Source: an uncultured Eubacteriales bacterium
GTDB taxonomy: Bacteria > Bacillota > Clostridia > Oscillospirales > CAG-272
NCBI GenBank assembly: GCA_900546315.1
Contig: URCP01000041.1
Span: 1-23,315 of the forward strand
Direction: 5' to 3'
DNA length: 23,315 bases
How positions within the stretch are numbered: the stretch's first letter is position 1; each line of letters starts with the position of its first letter. The notes beneath the pieces were generated by a model. The model saw only the letters and a program-made list of their open reading frames with translations, ran no database searches and was not told the DNA's origin. This document shows positions 15,514-22,615 of the stretch, piece after piece. A program made the position numbers and the translations under genes.

Positions 15514-16882
15514 CCATAACCAGCAAAGAAACAACACAGGGCGTCAGCCGCAGAACCGCCAGCCCGCCCGTCCGTCCGGTCAGTCCGGGAGCGGGAACAG
15601 AAACCGCACCCAGTCCGGATATCCGCGCGGCACGGCGCCGGCAAGGCGTCATCCGCAGAAAAAGCGAGGCATACCGGCATGGAAGGTAGTGCTCGCGGTG
15701 GTGGTCGTCCTTATCATTTTGGTGATCGGACTCACCGCGACATTCTTAAAGCTCTACAAGCCGTCGGTCGATACAGGCGTCCCGTTTGACACGGACGACG
15801 GCACGATAACGAGCGGGAACGACACAATCGTGACCGCGCCGACCACGGACGAAACATCAGCGGAGCCGGATATCGACACATCGAGCGATATCGACGGATA
15901 CACGAGAAACACCGACTCGGTGAACTTCCTCGTGATAGGTCGCGATGTCGGCGGATGGAACACCGACGTCATAATGATCGTCAACTTCAATATGAAGGAA
16001 GGCAGCCTGTCGGTGATGCAGATGCCGCGCGACACCTACGTCGACTCTGACGAGGGCAACGTGCACGGGCGCATAAACACTACGCTCAGCAAGTTCTACA
16101 GCGCCGACCGCAAGAAGAATCCCGACCACACGACCGACGAGTCGATCAAGGCGGGAATGGACAGTTTCTGCCGCTTCCTCGAGAAGATACTCTGCATAAA
16201 GCTCGACGGATACTGCTATATGAACTTGCAGGGATTCCGCGGGATAGTTGACGCGCTCGGCGGCGTTTATGTCGACGTGCCGTATCAGCTCGACTACGAG
16301 GACCCGGACCAGAATCTGTATATTCACATAAAGCCCGGACCGCAGACCCTCAACGGTACTCAGGCGGAAGGCTTTGTCAGGTTCAGAAGCGGATATGTTC
16401 AGGCGGACATCGGACGTGCCGACGCGCAGAAGATATTCCTGACCGCGCTCTTCAAGCAGATTAAGAACAGCATGAACGTCTCGACAATAGCAAAGCTCGT
16501 CGAGCAGGTCATGACCTATGTCCTGACCGACGTTCCGCTCGCGGATTTAATCATCTACGCGAAGGAGCTGCTCGGAGTCGACATGAGCAACATCTCGATG
16601 ATGACGATGCACGGCTCGGCGATCGTCAATGAGCGCGGCGCGTGGCTGTATGTCATGAACCGTGCCGCGACGCTCGATATGATAAACACCTATTTCAACG
16701 TCTACTCAAAGCCGATAACCGACGGCATCTTCGACCGGAACCAGTCGTTCAACGACGAGGATGACTCGATTGTCAATGAAATATACTGGGCATCCCCGGA
16801 CGATGATGTGGTCCTTGTCAAGCCGGACGTCAAAACCGGCGAGGAGATCGACGACGACGGAATAAAAATATATCTGAATTAA
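15503..16882 (+). CDS. LytR-CpsA-Psr (LCP) family cell-wall polymer ligase
   Basis: LCP proteins transfer lipid-linked anionic polymers such as teichoic acid or capsule onto peptidoglycan, outside the membrane. The 459-residue protein has a basic Q/N/R/P-rich cytosolic tail (1-57), one membrane helix (about 61-82) and a D/T-rich linker (about 88-135). The LCP domain follows, with NFLVIGRDVGGWNTDVIM (D155), VMQMPRDTYVD (R176, D177), HGRINTTLSKFYS, GGVYVDVPYQLDY and LNGTQAEGFVRFRSGY...DIGRADAQ. The only usable start is TTG 15503, 10 nt after GAGG (15490-15493). It overlaps yqeK by 11 nt, so translation is probably coupled. It is often found between yqeK and rsfS in Clostridia. The polymer substrate cannot be told. 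Confidence 0.93.
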   Translation: MNNNHNQQRNNTGRQPQNRQPARPSGQSGSGNRNRTQSGYPRGTAPARRHPQKKRGIPAWKVVLAVVVVLIILVIGLTATFLKLYKPSVDTGVPFDTDDGTITSGNDTIVTAPTTDETSAEPDIDTSSDIDGYTRNTDSVNFLVIGRDVGGWNTDVIMIVNFNMKEGSLSVMQMPRDTYVDSDEGNVHGRINTTLSKFYSADRKKNPDHTTDESIKAGMDSFCRFLEKILCIKLDGYCYMNLQGFRGIVDALGGVYVDVPYQLDYEDPDQNLYIHIKPGPQTLNGTQAEGFVRFRSGYVQADIGRADAQKIFLTALFKQIKNSMNVSTIAKLVEQVMTYVLTDVPLADLIIYAKELLGVDMSNISMMTMHGSAIVNERGAWLYVMNRAATLDMINTYFNVYSKPITDGIFDRNQSFNDEDDSIVNEIYWASPDDDVVLVKPDVKTGEEIDDDGIKIYLN

Positions 16883-16908
16883 TTTTCCCGAAAGGAAACG
16901 GTAAATAA

Positions 16909-17322
16909 ATGAATAACAATCTTGAAAACGTGAATGAGAACGCCGAAGCGCGCGATCTTTCACATGCCGACCCGCTCGAGATCGCGAAGGAGCTCGTGCA
17001 CGTCCTCGACATGAAGAAGGCGCGCGGCATAAAGCTGCTGCACGTCACCGAAAAGACGATAATCGCCGATTATTTTCTGATCTGCCAGGGCACATCCAAC
17101 ACGCAGCTGAAAGCGCTCTGCGGCGAGGCGGAGTACAAACTCGGACTATGCGGCGTCGCTCCTCTCAGGATCGACGGATACAGTGAAGGCAACTGGATCG
17201 TCATGGACTTCGGTTCTGTGATGGTTCACATAATGAGCCGCGACGACCGCGATTTCTATAAGCTCGAAAAGCTCTGGGGCGACGCCGAAGTCGTCGATAT
17301 AGACGATATACTCGTGAAATAA
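16909..17322 (+). CDS. rsfS: Ribosomal silencing factor RsfS
   Basis: RsfS binds ribosomal protein uL14 on the 50S subunit and blocks joining to 30S during starvation. The 137-residue protein has a short acidic N-terminal extension (1-20) and then the RsfS fold. Visible motifs are DMKKARGIKLLHV, IADYFLICQGTSNTQLKAL, RIDGYSEGNWIVMDFGSVMVHIM and FYKLEKLWGDAE. CGAAAGG at 16889-16895 is 13 nt before the ATG. It precedes leuS, as in many Clostridia. Confidence 0.95.
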   Translation: MNNNLENVNENAEARDLSHADPLEIAKELVHVLDMKKARGIKLLHVTEKTIIADYFLICQGTSNTQLKALCGEAEYKLGLCGVAPLRIDGYSEGNWIVMDFGSVMVHIMSRDDRDFYKLEKLWGDAEVVDIDDILVK

Positions 17323-17376
17323 GCGATGTGCTGAGCCGTTATGCGGCTTGACATTTCAACGGAAGAAAATCAAAAA

Positions 17377-17399
17377 GATCAAGGATCAATTAAGATCAA
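17377..17399 (+). repeat. Three GATCAA repeats before leuS
   Basis: GATCAA occurs at 17377-17382, 17384-17389 and 17394-17399, within the 100-nt rsfS-leuS gap. The gap is too short for a T-box leader and no T-box motif is seen. The meaning is unknown; it may be a chance simple repeat. Confidence 0.35.
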
Positions 17400-17422
17400 T
17401 AAGATAGAAAGAGCGAAACGAC

Positions 17423-19825
17423 ATGAAATACGATTTCAGAGAAATTGAACCAAAATGGCAGAAAAAGTGGGACGACGAGGGCGTCTTTCGCGCGACGGAA
17501 GATCACTCGAAGCCGAAGTTCTACGGTCTTGTCGAGTTCCCGTACCCGAGCGGAGCCGGAATGCACGTCGGACACATCAAGGCGTATTCCGGACTTGAGG
17601 TTGTCTCCCGCAAGCGCCGTATGCAGGGCTACAACGTCCTGTTCCCGATAGGCTTCGACGCGTTCGGACTTCCGACCGAGAACTACGCGATCAAGACCGG
17701 CATCCATCCCCGTAAGGTCACGGACATGAACATCGCGAAGTTCACCTCGCAGCTGAAGCGCGTCGGTTTCTCCTTCGACTGGTCGAGAGTCATCGACACG
17801 ACCGAGGAGGACTACTATAAGTGGACACAGTGGATTTTCAGAAAGATGTTCGACGCCGGGCTCGTCTTCCGCGCGAAGACTCTCGTCAACTACTGCCCGT
17901 CCTGTAAGGTCGTCCTCTCGAATGAGGATTCCCAGGGCGGCAAGTGCGACATCTGCCACAGTGACATCATCCAGAAGTCGAAGGACGTCTGGTATCTGCG
18001 CATAACCGAATACGCGGACAAGCTGCTCGAGGGATTAAAAAAGGTAGATTATCTCCCGAACATAAAGCTCCAGCAGGAGAACTGGATAGGCCGCTCCGAG
18101 GGCGCTTTCGTTGACTTCACGCTGAAGGGCGCCGACGAAAAGCTCCGCATTTACACGACGAGACCCGACACCATGTTCGGCGTCACATTCATGGTAATGG
18201 CGCCCGAGCATCCGATACTCGAAAAATACGCGTCCTCGATAAAGAACCTCTCCGAGGTCGAGGCGTACAAGACAGAGTGCGCGAAGAAGACCGAGTTCGA
18301 GCGCACACAGCTCGTCAAGGACAAGACCGGCGTAAGAATCGACGGTATCTCAGCGATTAACCCGGTGAACGGCAAGGAGATCCCGATCTATATCTCCGAT
18401 TACGTAATGATGGGCTACGGCACCGGCGCTATCATGGCTGTCCCGGCGCACGACCAGCGCGACTACGAGTTCGCGAAGAAGTTCGGCATTGATATAATCG
18501 AGGTCATCGGCGGCGGTGACATCTCGAAGGAAGCATACACCGGCGACGGTCCGATGGTCAACTCCGAATTCCTGAACGGCATATCCACGAAGAAAGAAGC
18601 CGTCGCGAAGATGCTCGGGTTCCTCAAAGAAAAGGGCATCGGCGAAAAGGGCGTACAGTACAAGATGAAGGACTGGGCGTTCAACCGTCAGAGATACTGG
18701 GGCGAGCCGATACCGATCGTCCACTGCCCGCACTGCGGAATGGTCGGCGTTCCGTATGACGAGCTCCCGCTGAAGCTCCCGAAGGTCGAGAACTTTGAGC
18801 CCGGAGAGGGCGGAGAGTCCCCGCTCGCGAAGATAGATTCCTTCGTCAACTGCACCTGCCCGAAGTGCGGCGGACCCGCTAAGCGCGAGACTGACACCAT
18901 GCCTCAGTGGGCAGGCTCTTCGTGGTACTTCCTCAGATACTGCGACCCGCACAACGACAAGGCGTTCGCGTCGAAGGAAGCTCTCAACTACTGGATGCCG
19001 GTCGACTGGTACAACGGCGGCATGGAGCACGTCACGCGCCACCTGATCTACTCGAGATTCTGGCACAGATTCCTCTACGATATCGGAGAGGTTCCCTGCG
19101 ACGAGCCTTACGCGAAGCGCACCGCCCAGGGTCTTATCCTCGGTCCGGACGGCGAAAAAATGTCGAAGTCCAAGGGCAACGTCGTCGACCCGAACACCGT
19201 CGTCGACGAGTACGGCGCGGACGTCCTCAGAGTCTATATCCTCTTCATGGGCGACTACGCGTCCGCGGCTCCGTGGAGTGAGAGCAGCGTCAAGGGCTGC
19301 AAGCGCTTCCTCGAGAGAGTCGCCGGTCTCACCGACATCCTGCGTGACGGCGACCCCGATCCGAAGCTCGAGTCGAGTTTCCACAAGACTGTGAAGAAAG
19401 TTTCCGAAGACATCGAAGAGATGAAGTACAACACCGCCATCGCCGCGATGATGACCCTCATCAACGAGATCTACGACAAGGGCTCCCTGACAAAGGATCA
19501 GCTCGACGTCTTCACCCGCATTCTGTGCCCGTTCGCTCCGCATCTCGCGGAGGAGCTCTGGTCTTTCCTCGGACACGACACCCTCTGCGCCGTCGCGAAG
19601 TGGCCTGAGTATGACGAATCCAAGACTGTAGACGACGTGGTCGAAATAGCGGTTCAGGTCTCCGGCAAGCTCAAATTCACCAAGGAGATCCCGGCAGGCA
19701 CCTCCAAGGAAGACGCGATAACTCTCGTCAAAGCCGACGACAGAATGAAACCGTTCCTCGAAAGCAAGACAATTGTCAAGGAGATAAGCGTCCCCGGCAA
19801 GATCGTTAATATTGTTGTAAGATAA
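17423..19825 (+). CDS. leuS: Leucyl-tRNA synthetase
   Basis: LeuRS attaches leucine to tRNA-Leu and edits mischarged tRNA. The 800-residue class I enzyme has the HIGH-like motif HVGH (48-51) and the KMSKS motif K579-S583. Zinc-ribbon cysteines lie at CPSCK...CDIC and CPHCG...CPKCGG. The CP1 editing domain (about 220-420) holds TTRPDTMFGVTFMVMAPEH and GTGAIMAVPAHDQRDYEFAKKF. The C-terminal anticodon domain ends with PGKIVNIVVR. Length and order of motifs are normal. The SD before ATG 17423 is weak (GAAAGAG, 17407-17413). The gene ends 5 nt before a large hairpin and is the last core gene before the accessory module. Confidence 0.97.
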   Translation: MKYDFREIEPKWQKKWDDEGVFRATEDHSKPKFYGLVEFPYPSGAGMHVGHIKAYSGLEVVSRKRRMQGYNVLFPIGFDAFGLPTENYAIKTGIHPRKVTDMNIAKFTSQLKRVGFSFDWSRVIDTTEEDYYKWTQWIFRKMFDAGLVFRAKTLVNYCPSCKVVLSNEDSQGGKCDICHSDIIQKSKDVWYLRITEYADKLLEGLKKVDYLPNIKLQQENWIGRSEGAFVDFTLKGADEKLRIYTTRPDTMFGVTFMVMAPEHPILEKYASSIKNLSEVEAYKTECAKKTEFERTQLVKDKTGVRIDGISAINPVNGKEIPIYISDYVMMGYGTGAIMAVPAHDQRDYEFAKKFGIDIIEVIGGGDISKEAYTGDGPMVNSEFLNGISTKKEAVAKMLGFLKEKGIGEKGVQYKMKDWAFNRQRYWGEPIPIVHCPHCGMVGVPYDELPLKLPKVENFEPGEGGESPLAKIDSFVNCTCPKCGGPAKRETDTMPQWAGSSWYFLRYCDPHNDKAFASKEALNYWMPVDWYNGGMEHVTRHLIYSRFWHRFLYDIGEVPCDEPYAKRTAQGLILGPDGEKMSKSKGNVVDPNTVVDEYGADVLRVYILFMGDYASAAPWSESSVKGCKRFLERVAGLTDILRDGDPDPKLESSFHKTVKKVSEDIEEMKYNTAIAAMMTLINEIYDKGSLTKDQLDVFTRILCPFAPHLAEELWSFLGHDTLCAVAKWPEYDESKTVDDVVEIAVQVSGKLKFTKEIPAGTSKEDAITLVKADDRMKPFLESKTIVKEISVPGKIVNIVVR

Positions 19826-19830
19826 AGTAA

Positions 19831-19875
19831 GCAGGGAGGAGGACCCCTTTTCAAAGGGGTCCTCCTCCTCCCTGC
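19831..19875 (+). repeat. GC-rich hairpin H1 of composite inverted repeat
   Basis: A long hairpin begins GCAGGGAGGAGGACCCC, turns at CTTTTCAAAG and returns with one extra 3-base unit. It is related in sequence and shape to the hairpin at 19981-20026: same GCAGGG ends, same CTTTTCAAAG turn. Confidence 0.75.
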
Positions 19876-19909
19876 ACCCTCCACCTCCCCTGAAACTTCA
19901 AACAAAACA

Positions 19910-19955
19910 AAGGATTACGCACAGACTGACATGAGTGCGTAATCCTTAATTTTTT
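19910..19955. terminator. Bidirectional intrinsic terminator between leuS and the dehydratase gene
   Basis: AAGGATTACGCAC (19910-19922) pairs perfectly with GTGCGTAATCCTT (19935-19947), and six T lie at 19950-19955 on the plus strand. On the minus strand the hairpin is followed by a T-rich run (the complement of AAACAAAACAAA, 19899-19910). It can therefore end both convergent transcripts. Confidence 0.85.
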
Positions 19956-19980
19956 GAAAAGTTTACGGAAGAGAGGGGGT

Positions 19981-20026
19981 GCAGGGGGAGAGGAACCGCT
20001 TTTCAAAGCGGTTCCTCTCCCCCTGC
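19981..20026 (+). repeat. GC-rich hairpin H3 of composite inverted repeat
   Basis: A perfect 22-bp inverted repeat with a 2-nt centre (or a 4-6 nt RNA loop). The left arm starts GCAGGGGGAGAGGAACCG and the right arm ends CTCTCCCCCTGC. The segment just inside it (about 19951-19984) is roughly the reverse complement of the segment just inside H1 (about 19871-19902), so the whole 19831-20026 block is symmetric. Confidence 0.8.
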
Positions 20027-20037
20027 GAAACAAACAG

Positions 20038-21423
20038 TTACGACCAAGTTCTGTCGTTAGCCCATTCTTTGTTCCATTCGTCGGTGGGTTCCCACTGACC
20101 GGGGTATTTCTTGTGCATGTGTTCTGCGATGAGTTCTTCGTTGAGGGAGTCTATGCCGAGACCGGGTTTGTCCGGGACGGTTACGAAGCCGTCTTTGATG
20201 ACTGGCTTTTCGAGTCCGAAGACGAGGTCGCTCCACCACGAGACGTCGGAGGAGTGGTATTCTATGGCGAGAAGGTTCTGGACGGAGGCGCCGGCGTGGA
20301 CGGCTGCCATGAAGCCTATGGGGCTTTCAGCCATGTGGATTGCCATTGCTACGCCGTATTTTTCGCACATGTCGCCGAGTTTTTTCATTTCGAGCATGCC
20401 GCCGACGGTGAGGGTGTCGGGGTGGATGACGGAGACTCCGCCGGCTTTCATGAGGGGTTCGAAGTTTTCGTGGAGGTAGATGTCTTCACCGGTGCAGATC
20501 GGCACGGTGGTGGCGTGGGCGATTTTCGCGAAGTGTTCGGTGTACTGCCACGGGGCTACGTCTTCCATCCAGCTGATGTTGTATTTTTCGATGCGGCGCG
20601 CGAAGCGGATGCAGTCTTCTATGCAGACGTGGCCGAAGTGGTCGATCGCGAGCGGGACTTCGTAGCCGATTATGTCGCGGACTTCCTTTACGTAGTTTTC
20701 GAGGTAGTCGAGACCTTTTTCGGTGATATGTATTCCGGTCGCGTGGTGCGGGATTGTGAAGGTCTCGTAATTTTTGCCCATCATCATGTCGTAGTCGATG
20801 GAGCCTTTCTGGTGGGCGAGGGCTTTCGCGGAGTACTTCTTTATGTCCTCGAGGAAGCCGAGAGGCGCGTTGAGGCAGCCGGGCTCGTCGAGCATGAGTT
20901 CAATGCCGAGGTCCATCTTGAGGAAGGTGTAGCCGGCTTCCATGCGCTTTTTGAGGGCTCTGCCCATGTCGGCGCCGGTGTGCTTGCCGTCGACGTCGGT
21001 GTCGCAGTAGACGCGGATTTTGTCGCGGAATTTTCCGCCGAGCATCTGCCAGCAGGGGACGCCCCACGCTTTTCCGGCGATGTCCCAGAGAGCGACCTCA
21101 ATGCCGGAGACGCCGCCGCCCTGACGGGAGTGACCTCCGAACTGCTTAATGCGTCTGAAGAGCTTGTCGACGTTGCAGGGGTTTTCGCCGAGGATTCTCG
21201 ACTTGAGCATGAGGGCGTAGGTGGCGCTCGACGCGTCGCGGACTTCGCCGTAGCCGATGATTCCCTGGTTCGTGTAGATCTTGATCAGCGGGCAGTGCTT
21301 CGGCGCGCCGTCGATGTTGGCGACCCTGAGATCGGTGATTTTCAGGTCGGAGGGGGAGGAGCAGGTGTTGACATTCTGTTCTATCTGCTCTCTCAGGTTT
21401 TTTTCTTCCATGATTTTTACCAT
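20038..21423 (-). CDS. Enolase-superfamily sugar-acid dehydratase (mandelate racemase/galactonate dehydratase-like)
   Basis: Members of this family remove a proton alpha to a carboxylate with Mg2+ and usually dehydrate sugar acids such as galactonate or mannonate. The 461-residue protein has the N-terminal capping domain (about 28-135) and the TIM barrel. Metal ligands are D261 (AIDHFGH), E287 (WMEDVAPW) and E313 (TGEDIY). Candidate acid/base residues are K169 in LKMDLG and H363 in AIHMAESPIG. The tail EPTDEWNKEWANDRTWS is like that of galactonate/mannonate-dehydratase relatives. The exact substrate cannot be read from sequence. The start is uncertain: ATG 21423 or ATG 21411, neither with a close SD (AAAGG at 21448-21452 is 24 nt away). 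It is divergent from an AraC regulator, which probably controls it. Confidence 0.9.
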   Translation of the reverse strand: MVKIMEEKNLREQIEQNVNTCSSPSDLKITDLRVANIDGAPKHCPLIKIYTNQGIIGYGEVRDASSATYALMLKSRILGENPCNVDKLFRRIKQFGGHSRQGGGVSGIEVALWDIAGKAWGVPCWQMLGGKFRDKIRVYCDTDVDGKHTGADMGRALKKRMEAGYTFLKMDLGIELMLDEPGCLNAPLGFLEDIKKYSAKALAHQKGSIDYDMMMGKNYETFTIPHHATGIHITEKGLDYLENYVKEVRDIIGYEVPLAIDHFGHVCIEDCIRFARRIEKYNISWMEDVAPWQYTEHFAKIAHATTVPICTGEDIYLHENFEPLMKAGGVSVIHPDTLTVGGMLEMKKLGDMCEKYGVAMAIHMAESPIGFMAAVHAGASVQNLLAIEYHSSDVSWWSDLVFGLEKPVIKDGFVTVPDKPGLGIDSLNEELIAEHMHKKYPGQWEPTDEWNKEWANDRTWS

Positions 21424-21460
21424 TGCCGACGCTATATGGCGCGGCGTCCTTTCATGTTAT

Positions 21461-21489
21461 GTGATATCCGTGACGACTGGTGTTGACAA
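21461..21489 (-). promoter_or_regulatory. Minus-strand promoter for the dehydratase gene
   Basis: Read on the minus strand: TTGTCA (21489-21484), a 17-nt spacer and TATCAC (21466-21461). The predicted start is near 21454, about 31 nt before the gene. Its -35 box shares five bases with the -35 of the plus-strand promoter. The -10 is only a 4/6 match. Confidence 0.5.
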
Positions 21490-21511
21490 TTGCCATTCAA
21501 AATGTTATAAT
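21483..21511 (+). promoter_or_regulatory. Consensus promoter for the AraC-family regulator
   Basis: TTGACA (21483-21488), a 17-nt spacer and TATAAT (21506-21511): a perfect sigma-A consensus. The predicted start is near 21518, leaving an AT-rich leader of about 137 nt. Such a strong promoter for a regulator suggests that it is held down by a repressor or by autoregulation (inference). Confidence 0.8.
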
Positions 21512-21554
21512 GTATATACCGATACATGAGATACGGGTATATCATTGCCATGAT
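21489..21554. promoter_or_regulatory. Candidate operator repeats in the divergent control region
   Basis: ATTGCCAT occurs at 21489-21496 (between -35 and -10 of the plus promoter) and again at 21544-21551, 55 bp apart or about five helical turns. A shorter copy, ATTGCC, lies at 21422-21427 over the dehydratase start. In addition ATATACC (21514-21520) and GGTATAT (21536-21542) form an inverted repeat, with GATAC at 21521-21525 and 21530-21534 inside it. These are possible AraC-type half-sites; binding is not shown. Confidence 0.4.
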
Positions 21555-21654
21555 TATATTATACACCATCGCGGAGATAATTTCATCAAATATATTATGG
21601 AGTTTGTAATATATATTTCGTTTTTCGGGTCTGACGAAAGGTATTAACGGGAAA

Positions 21655-22542
21655 ATGATTATCACAAAGTACGAGATATTGTCCGAGGTGAGCTCCGGCG
21701 CGCTTCTGCGTCTGTTCAACTCGAGAGCGGTGCGCGGCACGAGACCGCTCGAGAATCATCATCATACAATGCTTGAGGTCTCGCTGATAAAGCGCGGGAA
21801 CGGAGTCTACACCGTCGGGAACAGGACATACGATATCCGCGAGGGCGACATATTCATATTCGCCAGCGACGAGGCGCACTGTATCACAGAGGTTTCGAGC
21901 GAGGATATGCTCATCATGAATATCCACTTCGAGCCGCGCTTCATATGGGCGCCGGGAAACGGTATGTTCGACGCGAAGTATCTGCGGGTCTTCCTCGACC
22001 GCGCGCCGGACTTCTCGAACCGGCTCGAGCGGGACACAGACGCGACGAGGGAGATATCCGCGCTGATGCTGTCGATGGAGAGCGAGTTCGAGTGCGCGAA
22101 GCCGGAGTATGAGCTCGTCGTGAAGATACGGCTGCTGACGCTTCTTGTGCTTCTGGCGCGCTCCTGCGGGGTGGACGGCAGACCCGAGCGGATAAACAGC
22201 CCGAGCCTGCACGCGCTCGACAAGGTGATGGAATATATTTCGGCTAATCTGTCGTCGCCGCTGTCGCTTGATGATCTCGCCGCCCACGCGAATATGAGCA
22301 GGTCGTATTTCTCGACGACCTTCAGGCGGCTGAACGGCGTGTCGCCGTGGGAGTACATCACGATGAAGCGCGTGGAATTGGCTCTTTCGATGCTCGAGCA
22401 CAGCGACAGGTCGATAATCGAGATCGCGTGCAGCTGCGGCTTCAACAATACAGCCAATTTCAACCGCGCGTTCAGAAAGGTTACGGGGAGGACTCCGTCG
22501 AGCTACCGCCGTGCCGGGGCGGATAACTCAGGCGAGCTCTGA
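21655..22542 (+). CDS. AraC-family transcriptional regulator with cupin sensor domain
   Basis: The 295-residue protein has an N-terminal cupin-like ligand domain (about 15-100), with the pattern HHHTMLEVSLIKRGNGVY...IREGDIFIFASDEAHCI. Its C-terminal AraC DNA-binding domain (about 187-285) has two helix-turn-helix units: LSLDDLAAHANMSRSYFSTTFRRLNGVSPWEYI and RSIIEIACSCGFNNTANFNRAFRKVTGRTPSSYR. Such regulators usually sense a sugar or sugar acid. Its divergent arrangement with the dehydratase gene, sharing overlapping promoters, suggests it controls that gene and itself (inference). CGAAAGG at 21635-21641 is 13 nt before ATG 21655, the same spacing as in rnc, ftsY and rsfS. Confidence 0.93.
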   Translation: MIITKYEILSEVSSGALLRLFNSRAVRGTRPLENHHHTMLEVSLIKRGNGVYTVGNRTYDIREGDIFIFASDEAHCITEVSSEDMLIMNIHFEPRFIWAPGNGMFDAKYLRVFLDRAPDFSNRLERDTDATREISALMLSMESEFECAKPEYELVVKIRLLTLLVLLARSCGVDGRPERINSPSLHALDKVMEYISANLSSPLSLDDLAAHANMSRSYFSTTFRRLNGVSPWEYITMKRVELALSMLEHSDRSIIEIACSCGFNNTANFNRAFRKVTGRTPSSYRRAGADNSGEL

Positions 22543-22561
22543 AGCATAAGGCAAACAGAAT

Positions 22562-22592
22562 CGGTCGGAAGGGATATTCTCCGTTCCGACCG
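22562..22592. terminator. Hairpin between convergent araC-type and TPM genes
   Basis: CGGTCGGAA (22562-22570) pairs with TTCCGACCG (22584-22592), extended inside by GGA/TCC after one mismatch, loop 5 nt. The following CTTTGT on the plus strand is a poor T-tract. It is probably a weak terminator for the regulator gene and possibly also for the facing gene. Confidence 0.5.
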
Positions 22593-22615
22593 CTTTGTCG
22601 TCTGAATATTGGCTG

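Noticed and set aside
17348..17376. TTGACA at 17348 as a leuS promoter
   Set aside because: The bases at the -10 distance are CAAAAA, with no acceptable -10 at 16-18 nt.
17323..17422. T-box riboswitch in front of leuS
   Set aside because: The gap is too short and lacks the conserved T-box sequence and a terminator stem.
18350..19576. A 408-codon open frame on the minus strand inside leuS
   Set aside because: Antisense shadow of leuS, rich in V, R, D and L. No start signal and no motif.
21432..21455. Seven-codon upstream ORF before the dehydratase gene
   Set aside because: Its ATG would fall at or before the predicted transcription start and it has no SD; too short to support.
19954..21486. 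A 510-codon open frame on the plus strand, longer than the dehydratase gene it overlaps
   Set aside because: It is a shadow: its residues are biased to V, D, F, G and A with no domain pattern. The minus-strand frame has all metal ligands and family motifs of the enolase superfamily, and the plus frame runs through the terminator and H3 hairpin.
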